DNA of 64,000 nt from Gluconobacter potus (lineage in GTDB: Bacteria; Pseudomonadota; Alphaproteobacteria; Acetobacterales; Acetobacteraceae): contig NZ_JABCQF010000011.1 in NCBI RefSeq assembly GCF_015244705.1, positions 1-64,000 on the forward strand. Direction: 5' to 3'. The notes under the pieces are model-generated. The model ran no database searches and was not told where the DNA came from. It was given only the letters and a program-made list of their open reading frames with translations. This document shows positions 49,675 through 56,756 of the stretch, piece by piece (within the stretch, counting starts at the first letter, position 1; every line of letters begins with the position of its first letter). A program made the translations under genes and the position numbers.

Positions 49675-50964
49675 GTGTCCAGTTCCCTGACCTCTTCCAA
49701 TACGGCTGCTGCCCCTGTTCTTGATCCGGAACTGGCAAACCGGGTGTTCGATCGCCTGCATGATATCGGCTTTGACGGGCGGGGAATGACCCGCCCATCC
49801 TATGGCGAGGGCGAGAACCGGGCACACGCCCTGTTTGAAGACATCGCCAGAGAGCATGGGTTGGAAATCCGCAGGGACTGGGCATCGAACCTGTTCATCA
49901 CGCTTCCGGGCCGCAACCGTGATCTGCCTGTGGTCATGACCGGATCACATGTGGATACGGTCCCGTGCGGTGGCAATTTTGACGGTGCAGCAGGGGCGAT
50001 CGCAGGGCTTCTGATCCTTTGCGCCTGGGCCAGAGCGGCGTTCCAGCCTGAGCGCGATACGACGCTGATCGTGACCCGTGCGGAAGAAAGCGTCTGGTTC
50101 CCGGTGTCCTATCTGGGCAGCCGCACGGCTTTTGGCCTGCTGCCTGCAGAAGCCCTTGAGACACCGCGTAGTGATGATGGCGTGACACTGCGCGATCATA
50201 TGCTGGCCTGCGGTGCACATCCCGAACTGTGTGGCAAGGCGCCCGTTCTGGACCCGGCAAAAATCGACTGCTTTGTGGAACTCCATATCGAGCAGGGGCC
50301 AGTATTGCTTGAGGCGGATGTTCCCGTTGGGGTCGTGACCGGAATTTGCGGCAGTACCCGATATCGCTCCGCAGTCATTCACGGCCAGTACGCCCATTCT
50401 GGCGCGACGCCGCGGCGTTTCCGCTCGGATGCTGTCATGGCCGGTGCGAGCATGATGATGGCGCTTCATGAAGACTGGAAAACGGTTGAAGCCGCCGGCG
50501 AGGAAATGACCCTGACGTTCGGGGTGTGCCAGACGGATCCGGCACAGGCCAATTTTGCTGCCGTTCCGGGCAAACTCGATCTGGTCATCGATATCCGTTC
50601 ACGTGACGAAGCTCTGCTGGAACGCATGAACACACGGGTCATCGAGCAGGCCCGTCGGGTGGAAGCAGAGTTCTCAGTCCGTGTTGACCTGGGCCCGCGT
50701 ACCCAGAGCACGCCGGCTGTCATGGATGAAACGATTCAGGCGCAGGTGAAAGAGCTGGCAGCGGAAATGGGTATCGCGGTCGTTTCAATGGCCAGCGGGG
50801 CCGGGCATGACGCGGCAACATTCGCAGGGCAGGGCGTTCCGACTGAAATGCTGTTCGTCCGAAACGAGAATGGCAGCCATAACCCAGACGAAAGCATGGA
50901 AATGGAAGACTTTCTTCTGGGTGCCAGCCTGCTGGAAAGACTTCTGCGCAAGCGGGCATCCTGA
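49675..50964 (+). CDS. M20-family hydrolase (carbamoylase / allantoate amidohydrolase type)
   Basis: GTG start at 49675 after AAAGGAG. Metal-binding motifs of the amidase/carbamoylase branch are clear in the 429 residues: GSHVDTVPCGGNFDGAAGAIAGL, the Glu-Glu pair in TRAEESVWFPVSYLGSR, ELHIEQGPVLLEAD, and HSGATPRRFRSDAVMAGA in the dimerisation domain. Relatives remove ureido groups (N-carbamoyl-L-amino acids, allantoate, ureidoglycolate) or other amides. Two M20 hydrolases of different branches thus flank one importer set. The EES replaces the more usual EEGSRF, so substrate may differ. Confidence 0.9.
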   Translation: MSSSLTSSNTAAAPVLDPELANRVFDRLHDIGFDGRGMTRPSYGEGENRAHALFEDIAREHGLEIRRDWASNLFITLPGRNRDLPVVMTGSHVDTVPCGGNFDGAAGAIAGLLILCAWARAAFQPERDTTLIVTRAEESVWFPVSYLGSRTAFGLLPAEALETPRSDDGVTLRDHMLACGAHPELCGKAPVLDPAKIDCFVELHIEQGPVLLEADVPVGVVTGICGSTRYRSAVIHGQYAHSGATPRRFRSDAVMAGASMMMALHEDWKTVEAAGEEMTLTFGVCQTDPAQANFAAVPGKLDLVIDIRSRDEALLERMNTRVIEQARRVEAEFSVRVDLGPRTQSTPAVMDETIQAQVKELAAEMGIAVVSMASGAGHDAATFAGQGVPTEMLFVRNENGSHNPDESMEMEDFLLGASLLERLLRKRAS

Positions 50965-51096
50965 AACGGGACATCTCGGCGGGGCAGCGCTTGATGTAAT
51001 GTCGCATGCACTGCCTGTCGCAGGAAATCCTGCTCCTAACTTTGTAGGGGCAGAAGTGAGGCAGTGTTGACAAAGGATCTAATCCAGAACCTGGAC

Positions 51097-51975
51097 GGAT
51101 CGAAGAACCGTTGATTGAAATTTTTGCGGCCTGATTTTCGGCTGCAACGGGCAGGCATCAATGGTTCTGGCTGAATCTCGCACCATCATTAGAGGTGGCA
51201 TCTGTCGCATTCCATTGAAGGATCAGCCTGAACTTCCGGTCGATGGAGGCATGGGATTTATAGCCAAAGGACGAGAGGGTAAGATCCGTTGCCGGAAATG
51301 TTCCATCATCCTGTCGCTTTGCTTTGGTGAACTTCAGCGTCCCGCGCGCATGCCTGTCCTTATGAGACAGCTTTGAGGGTTTGTCCTGCCAGTCTTGTGG
51401 GATCCGTCCTTCCCGGAGATCCGTCTTCTCAGCGTTTGTATTGCGCTGCTTTGGCGCCGCCAGCGTTGCGTCCAGGATCTGCCCCGACATCGGTAGATAA
51501 GCGGCGTTCCGTAATGTGGTATTGAAGCGGTTGAACAGTCTTTCAATCGCACCGGCCTGCGTCAGCCGCTCACGAAACAGCCAGATCGTTTTGGCATCGG
51601 GCACCTGATCCGACAGACCCAGACCAAAGAAGCGCATAAAAGACAGACGGTCATTGATCAGGTCTTCCCTCCGCTCGTCGGAGAGCTTGTTCAGTGTCTG
51701 GATCACCAGGGTTTTGAACATCAACACCGGATCAAACGGCGGACGGCCACCTTTGCGTCCATCCGAATAGGCAAGAGCCTTCTCCTGATCAGGTCGAAAC
51801 ACCTCAAAATCCACAGTCCGGGAAAAGACTTCGAACTGATCACCAGGCCCACTCAACCGTGCAAGCCGCTCTTCAACATCAAAGAAACCCGGCTGCTTCA
51901 TGTCATCTATCCCTAATCCACGCAGGGAAAATAGAATTACAGAGACGCACACAAAACCAACGGGTTTTTCGAACC
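51097..51975 (-). mobile_element. Internally deleted IS5-type element
   Basis: The right end (51961-51975, complement GGTTCGAAAAACCCG) resembles the left end GGATCGAAGAACCG (51097-51110), as inverted repeats should. Between them lies an IS5/IS1031-type transposase gene without its C-terminal third. So both ends are kept and the middle is missing. It cannot move by itself. Confidence 0.6.
51158..51901 (-). pseudogene. Truncated IS5-family transposase
   Basis: The ATG at 51901 starts MKQPGFFDVEERLARLSGPG, the usual N-terminus. KGGRPPFDPVLMFKTLVIQTLNKLSDERREDLINDRLSFMRFFGLGLSDQVPDAKTIWLFRERL and LPMSGQILDATL (first catalytic Asp) are intact. The reading passes SFGYKSHASIDRKFRLI, then a few residues, and stops at NDGARFSQNH, where intact relatives go on for about 100 residues with the second Asp and the Glu. 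Length is about 247 residues rather than about 350. So the protein is inactive. Confidence 0.8.
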
Positions 51976-52033
51976 CTCACGTTCTTTTTGAAAATGTGTC
52001 GCAACAAGATGCCAAGGTGATACCTTCGGTTAA

Positions 52034-52055
52034 GTTGAGATTGATTCTCATTTTC
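52034..52055. promoter_or_regulatory. Fur-box-like palindrome before the heme uptake operon
   Basis: GTTGAGATTGATTCTCATTTTC contains TGAGA-N5-TCTCA (52036-52050), similar to the GATAATGATAATCATTATC type Fur site. It lies about 60 bases before the first gene of the heme operon and fits repression when iron is plentiful. Confidence 0.6.
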
Positions 52056-52113
52056 ACATATGGCAGCCTTGTCACATCGGATTGGACCATATCCCGGAAG
52101 CGAGGAGAGCCAG

Positions 52114-52446
52114 ATGTTTGTTGTTGTGAACCGTTTCAAAGTGCGGCTGGACTGGCACCCCGATTTCCGGCGCCGCTGGCTGGATCGGGAGGTGCTTCTC
52201 AACACTGCCCCGGGTTGCCTCATGATCCCGTTCCTGAAAGGCAGCGCCTATCCTAACCCTGTGGCTTACATTTCCCATGCGTTCTGGGCGTCGCGCGAGG
52301 CCTTCGAGGCATGGCGTGGTGGATCGGACCTGTTCCAGACAGCGCATAAGAACGCCGGCAAGGGCGAGCATTTGACGATCGGGCAACGGGCGTTCAGTGC
52401 CTCTGAAGTGCTCCGGACTGTCGAAGGGATGGAGCAGGCCGCGTGA
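52114..52446 (+). CDS. IsdG/HmuQ-like heme-degrading monooxygenase
   Basis: The ATG at 52114 follows GAGGAGA. The 110-residue ABM-domain protein keeps the heme oxygenase triad of IsdG-type enzymes: Asn6 (MFVVVNRF), Trp67 (FEAWRGG) and His78 (LFQTAHKNA). These use O2 and electrons to open the heme ring and free iron. It is the first gene of the operon with HmuT, HmuU and HmuV, so heme brought in would be cut here. A second such protein, at 55226, closes the operon. The stop overlaps the HmuT start. Confidence 0.85.
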   Translation: MFVVVNRFKVRLDWHPDFRRRWLDREVLLNTAPGCLMIPFLKGSAYPNPVAYISHAFWASREAFEAWRGGSDLFQTAHKNAGKGEHLTIGQRAFSASEVLRTVEGMEQAA

Positions 52447-53378
52447 TGACTCAGAATTCCGCTCTTTCCCGGCGAAAGCTGGGCCTGTCCCTCGTCGCCA
52501 TGAGCGTGGCGGCCGGTATTCTGCCTGAAACAACTCATGCGGCCTCTGTGCGGACAATAACGGACTGCCGCGGGCGTCATGTTGTGATCCCGGCGGCACA
52601 GCGGATCGCCTGTATCGGTGGTACTATTACGGAAACGCTTTATGCGTTTGGACGCTCGCAAAGCATCATTGGCGTTGATCTGACGTCTACATGGCCGGAA
52701 CAGGCGCAGCGGGAAAAGAAAAACCTAGGCTACATGCGGGCGATTTCCGCCGAAGGGGTTCTGTCTCTCAGGCCGGACCTGATTCTGGCCATGAATGATT
52801 CCGGTCCGGCCGCTGCGATGGATCAGCTTGCAGCTTCGGGCGTGCCGGTCGTGTTCGTGGATGCAACGCACTCGCCGGAAGCGATCGAGGGACGCACCCG
52901 TTTTCTGGCCGAAATCGTTGATGCGAAGCCTGAAGGTGAGCGCCTGTGCGGCACAATTTCGGACCAGTTCCGGAGCCTCGCCTTATGGCGCGCGGCCCAT
53001 CCGCAGATGAGGCGTGTGCTGTTCGTGATGCGCATGACCAACAACCGTCCCATGGCCGCTGGGGCAGGAACGGCTGCGGATGCCGTGATCGGTCTTGCGG
53101 GGGCGATCAATGCCGGAGCGGGCATGCGGGGCTACAAGATCGTGGATCAGGAAAACCTTGTTGCGCTCCGGCCGGATGTAATCCTGACGATGCAACAGGG
53201 TGGGGATGCGATCCGGAATGAGCTTCTGGCTGATCCGGGGTTCCAGTTGACCCCTGCAGGCAAGAACCGGGCGATCATTGCCATGGAGGGGGAGCGTCTT
53301 CTTGGATTTGGGCCGCGTACGCCCCTGGCTGCGCTTGATCTGGCGCGCCTGATTGAAACGGCGGGTCATCCCGTATGA
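52446..53378 (+). CDS. hmuT: Periplasmic heme-binding protein HmuT
   Basis: The ATG at 52446 overlaps the stop of the heme oxygenase gene. The protein begins with a twin-arginine-like N-terminus (LSRRKLGLSLVAMSVAAGILPETTHAA), then the substrate-binding domain typical of HmuT/ShuT: RIACIGGTITETLYAFG, VGVDLTSTWPEQAQ..., NLGYMRAISAEGVLSLRPDLILA, GVPVVFVD and NRPMAAGAGTAADAVIGLAGAINAG. The ABC transporter binds heme in the periplasm and hands it to HmuU. The first Met could also be the GTG three bases before. Confidence 0.9.
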   Translation: MTQNSALSRRKLGLSLVAMSVAAGILPETTHAASVRTITDCRGRHVVIPAAQRIACIGGTITETLYAFGRSQSIIGVDLTSTWPEQAQREKKNLGYMRAISAEGVLSLRPDLILAMNDSGPAAAMDQLAASGVPVVFVDATHSPEAIEGRTRFLAEIVDAKPEGERLCGTISDQFRSLALWRAAHPQMRRVLFVMRMTNNRPMAAGAGTAADAVIGLAGAINAGAGMRGYKIVDQENLVALRPDVILTMQQGGDAIRNELLADPGFQLTPAGKNRAIIAMEGERLLGFGPRTPLAALDLARLIETAGHPV

Positions 53379-54403
53379 CATCATCCCGGCGTCAGGCCCT
53401 GATCTTTCTGATCGCTCTCATACCATTGCTGCTGCTGGCCGTCATCGCCGCGCTGAATATCGGTGCGACGGGCGTGCACCTGTCGGCTTTCTGGCATGGA
53501 ACAACGGATTCTGACATCCGGGTAGACCGGATCGTGCTGCTTCGCATCCGCGGGCCACGGGTGGTGATGTCGGGCCTGACCGGGGCGGCGCTGGCGGTTG
53601 CTGGAGCGGTCATGCAGGGGCTTTTCCGCAATCCCCTGGCCGATCCGGGGCTGATTGGCGTGTCATCGGGTGCGGCACTGGCGACGGCCTGCATGATCGT
53701 TCTGGGGGGACCATGGCTTGTTTCGGGTACATGGGGTGTCTGGGCCATTCCTGCTGCGGGGATGTGCGGCAGCTTTGCCGCTGCCTATCTACTGTATCTG
53801 TTTGCGACGCGCGGGGGCGTGACCTCCGTCAGCACGATCCTTCTGGCTGGCGTGGCGCTCGGGGCGTTCTCCGGGGCGCTGACGGGTATTCTTATTTTCC
53901 GTGCCAACGATACGGCCCTGCGTGACCTGACATTCTGGACCATGGGTAGCTTCGCCGGTGCGACATGGTCCCGCATCGGGCTGTTATGTCCGTTCCTGTG
54001 CGTTGCGGCTGCCGTGACGGCACGTCTGGCCACGCCGCTCAATGCCCTGCTGCTGGGCGAAAGCGATGCCCACCTGATCGGGTATCCGGTCGAACGGATC
54101 AAGCGTCTGGCCATGGTGGCGGTAGCCTGTGCCGTCGGGCCAACGGTGTCCTTCGTGGGGGCGATCGGGTTCGTGGGCGTCATCGTGCCGCATCTTGTCC
54201 GGCTGGTGACGGGCCCGGATCATCGCCTCGTTCTGCCGGGAAGTGCGCTTTTAGGGGCAAGCCTCATGATCGTGGCCGATACGCTAGCGCGCGTGATTGC
54301 CATCCCCGCTGACGTGCCAGTGGGGATCGTGACGGCTGTTCTGGGAACGCCGGTCTTCGTCTGGCTGCTGTCCGGAGCCCACGGACGCGAGGTGGTCTCA
54401 TGA
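53375..54403 (+). CDS. hmuU: Heme ABC transporter permease HmuU
   Basis: A FecCD/BtuC-type permease of 342 residues with about ten membrane helices. The marks GAVMQGLFRNPLADPGLIGVSSGAALATA, ILLAGVALGAFSGALTGI, FWTMGSFAGATW and GFVGVIVPHLVRLVTGPDHRLVLPGSALLGA (with the loop that meets the ATPase) are all present. It overlaps hmuT and hmuV by four bases at each end. It transports heme across the inner membrane. Confidence 0.94.
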   Translation: MTSSRRQALIFLIALIPLLLLAVIAALNIGATGVHLSAFWHGTTDSDIRVDRIVLLRIRGPRVVMSGLTGAALAVAGAVMQGLFRNPLADPGLIGVSSGAALATACMIVLGGPWLVSGTWGVWAIPAAGMCGSFAAAYLLYLFATRGGVTSVSTILLAGVALGAFSGALTGILIFRANDTALRDLTFWTMGSFAGATWSRIGLLCPFLCVAAAVTARLATPLNALLLGESDAHLIGYPVERIKRLAMVAVACAVGPTVSFVGAIGFVGVIVPHLVRLVTGPDHRLVLPGSALLGASLMIVADTLARVIAIPADVPVGIVTAVLGTPVFVWLLSGAHGREVVS

Positions 54404-55209
54404 GCCTTGCTCTTCAGGATGTCGTCTGGCGCGCGGGTGGGAAAACGATCCTGCACGGGGCTTCGCTTCGCTTCGAGGCGGGACAGGTGACGGCCATTGT
54501 CGGACCGAATGGCGCAGGGAAAAGCACGCTGCTCCGGATTGCCAGCGGATTGCTGTCGCCAACGAGCGGAACGGTGACGTTGCAGGGTACGGAGTTGAAC
54601 CACCTTGCTCCGGCACGCCTCGCGGCGATGCGGGCCATGCTGACACAGGAGACTGTTCTGCGAGCACGTTTCACATTGCAGGATCTCGTTGTGATGGGGG
54701 CGCGTGTCTCGGCGCCACGTCTGACCGGTCAGGAGCGCACAATGCTGGCGGAAGACCTGCTCGGTCGTGTGGGGCTGGAGCACTTTGCGGATCGCGATGT
54801 CATGGATCTTTCCGGCGGCGAGCACCAGCGTGCCCATCTGGCCCGCGTCCTGATGCAGCTTGAGGCCGCGGTGTCAGACAAGGGGAATGCGCCGGGATTT
54901 CTGCTGCTCGACGAGCCGATTTCCGCGCAGGATCCGGCGCGTCAGCATCTGGTGCTTGATCTCGCCCGTAAGCATGCCCGCAGGGGTGGCGGGGTCGTAC
55001 TGGTCCTGCATGACCTCAATTGGGCCGTGGCCTGTGCCGACAGGATCGTGGTCGTGCATCAGGGCACCATTCATGCGCAGGGACCGCCACAGGACGTTCT
55101 GACAGACACTCTGGCCCAGACGGTGTTCGGGCTGGAAGAGGGGCGCGTCCAAACCCATGAGCGAACGGGCAAGCCCTACATCCTGCCGCACGATATCATT
55201 TTCAACTGA
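54400..55209 (+). CDS. hmuV: Heme ABC transporter ATP-binding protein HmuV
   Basis: A 269-residue ATPase: Walker A VGPNGAGKSTLLRI, ABC signature LSGGEHQRAHLARV, Walker B FLLLDEPISAQDP and the switch His in VLVLHDLNWAVACAD. It powers HmuU. The Gly-Glu-His in the signature (LSGGEHQR rather than LSGGEQQR) is known in HmuV-type proteins. It starts inside the hmuU stop codon; the next gene follows after 16 bases. Confidence 0.94.
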   Translation: MSLALQDVVWRAGGKTILHGASLRFEAGQVTAIVGPNGAGKSTLLRIASGLLSPTSGTVTLQGTELNHLAPARLAAMRAMLTQETVLRARFTLQDLVVMGARVSAPRLTGQERTMLAEDLLGRVGLEHFADRDVMDLSGGEHQRAHLARVLMQLEAAVSDKGNAPGFLLLDEPISAQDPARQHLVLDLARKHARRGGGVVLVLHDLNWAVACADRIVVVHQGTIHAQGPPQDVLTDTLAQTVFGLEEGRVQTHERTGKPYILPHDIIFN

Positions 55210-55225
55210 GCAAAGAGGAAAACAG

Positions 55226-55546
55226 ATGCACCAGTATATTGCGATGAACCGCTTCAGGGTGGCCCAGGACGATGCCGAAGCTTTTGAAAAACGATGGCTG
55301 GATCGGGAAATCCTACTGAAGACGGTGCCCGGCTTCGTCAGCTTCCAGTTCCTGAAAGGCCCGGTGCAGGATGGCCTGACGCTTTATGCATCCCACACAG
55401 TCTGGGCCTCCCATGACGCCTTCGTGGGATGGACCCAGTCCGAACAGTTCCGACAGGCGCATACGGGCGCTGGGCAGGGACGGACGCTGATGGTTGGGTC
55501 CCCTGTTTTTGAAGGCTTTCTGGTCCTTCAGAACATCCCGGCCTGA
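55226..55546 (+). CDS. Second IsdG/HmuD-like heme-degrading monooxygenase
   Basis: From the ATG at 55226 (GAGGAAAAC before it) the product has 106 residues. Asn8 (YIAMNRF), Trp69 (VGWTQSE) and His79 (FRQAHTGA) keep the triad of IsdG-type heme oxygenases. It is about half identical by eye to the first protein (WLDREILLKTVPGFVSFQFLKG against WLDREVLLNTAPGCLMIPFLKG), a clear paralogue. Rhizobia also have two such enzymes, HmuQ and HmuD, around their heme transporters. It ends the operon, and a strong hairpin follows. Confidence 0.86.
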   Translation: MHQYIAMNRFRVAQDDAEAFEKRWLDREILLKTVPGFVSFQFLKGPVQDGLTLYASHTVWASHDAFVGWTQSEQFRQAHTGAGQGRTLMVGSPVFEGFLVLQNIPA

Positions 55547-55564
55547 GAGGAGCTCTTCGGATGG

Positions 55565-55602
55565 AGCGGGATTGGTGAGGCTGCAGTCTCACCAATCCCG
55601 CT
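55565..55602 (+). terminator. Strong hairpin ending the heme operon
   Basis: AGCGGGATTGGTGAG and CTCACCAATCCCGCT are perfectly complementary (15 bp) around an eight-base loop, 18 bases past the stop codon. The tail CAGGTTCTTC is partly T-rich. A terminator role is likely; the symmetry would also suit an attenuator or a small RNA end. Confidence 0.7.
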
Positions 55603-55746
55603 CAGGTTCTTCAAAAAATGGACGCGGAATGTCCGTCAGTGTTCTATGACGCATCATTCTGATGTGTTGGCGCCGACGCACGGAACATCGGGCAGGATCA
55701 TTTTGCTGGGTCTCTTTTGAAGAAACATGAACTGGGTCATCGCACC

Positions 55747-56526
55747 ATGAAGCGGACGGCCGATCTGCCGGACCGTCCGCCGCCGGTCGTGGGGTTTGCA
55801 GACCGTTATCTGGGCGGTTTCGTCGACGGATATCACACGCATGACCGCTCCCAGCTTTCGCTGTTTCTCGGCGGAACGGTGACCATCAGTACGCTGGGGC
55901 GCAGTTTCGTACTCGGGTCAGGGCAGGGGATGTGGATCCCCGCTAACACGCTTCATCAGGCAAACTGCCGGACCGATCTGGCATTCCAGGTCATTTACGT
56001 TGATCCGACACTGCCGGAAGCCGAAGACCTTCCGTGCAAGATGTTCGACGCCTCATCCCTCATGCGGGGGCTCGTGGATGAGATCATCGCCATGCGCTAC
56101 GAGTTCTCCATGGATGAGCGCATGACGTCTATTGCGCGGCTTCTTGTCGGTGAAATCAGGCGCGCGCCCCCAATTGCGGACCGGTTGCTGTTTCCTTCCG
56201 ATCCGCGCCTCCTTCGCGTCTGTGAGGCGATTGCCGCCCAGCCCGGAGACTGCCACGACATCGACCACTGGGCGCGGGAAGCGGGCATGGCCCGGCGGAC
56301 CTTTACCCGACTTTTCCAGCAGGAAATGGGCATGGGGTTCGCCGCCTGGCGCCGGCGTGTCCGGGTGGTCGAGGCGGCTTCCCGCATTGCCGCGGGACAG
56401 TCGATTTCCGAAGTCGCATTCGACCTCGGTTACGAGAACCCCAGCAGTTTCAGCACGATGTTCCATCGAACCTTCGGCGTCTCGCCCCGTATGGTGCGCG
56501 TAGGCACGCTGACGCCGCCCCTGTAA
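55747..56526 (+). CDS. AraC-family regulator
   Basis: From the ATG at 55747 the product has 259 residues. The first ~130 are a cupin-type sensor domain (HTHDRSQLSLFLGGTVTISTLGRSFVLGSGQGMWIPANTLHQANC), the last ~100 carry two helix-turn-helix motifs (WAREAGMARRTFTRLFQQEMGMGFAAWRRRVRVVEAASRIAAGQSISEVAFDLGYENPSSFSTMFHRTFGVSP). It lies between the heme operon and the TonB receptor gene, on the same strand as both, and likely switches on the receptor or the operon when iron or siderophore is present. A TTG ten codons earlier is an unlikely start. Confidence 0.9.
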   Translation: MKRTADLPDRPPPVVGFADRYLGGFVDGYHTHDRSQLSLFLGGTVTISTLGRSFVLGSGQGMWIPANTLHQANCRTDLAFQVIYVDPTLPEAEDLPCKMFDASSLMRGLVDEIIAMRYEFSMDERMTSIARLLVGEIRRAPPIADRLLFPSDPRLLRVCEAIAAQPGDCHDIDHWAREAGMARRTFTRLFQQEMGMGFAAWRRRVRVVEAASRIAAGQSISEVAFDLGYENPSSFSTMFHRTFGVSPRMVRVGTLTPPL

Positions 56527-56676
56527 CTGGCTTTTCTCAGCCCCAATCTCCCATCCGCTCCCATTCAGGCAACACCGCAGCGACTTCCATCCTCGGCGAT
56601 CAGGCAGAGTTTGTTCGCGTTCGGGCCAATGGCCGTCGCGTCGGTTGATGCGACCTACGAATGTGGTTAGGAGCGC

Positions 56677-56698
56677 AACTAAGAGTCATTCTCAATAC
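56677..56698. promoter_or_regulatory. Fur-box-like site before the TonB receptor
   Basis: AACTAAGAGTCATTCTCAATAC resembles a Fur site (AAGAGTCATTCTCA against TGAGAATGATTCTCA) and matches the one before the heme operon in its right half. It lies about 60 bases before the likely receptor start, so the receptor gene appears iron-repressed. Confidence 0.55.
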
Positions 56699-56756
56699 AA
56701 AAGACAGACCGCCGACCCTCTGGGTGCAGAAGCCGGTAACGACACATGGGTGGGGT

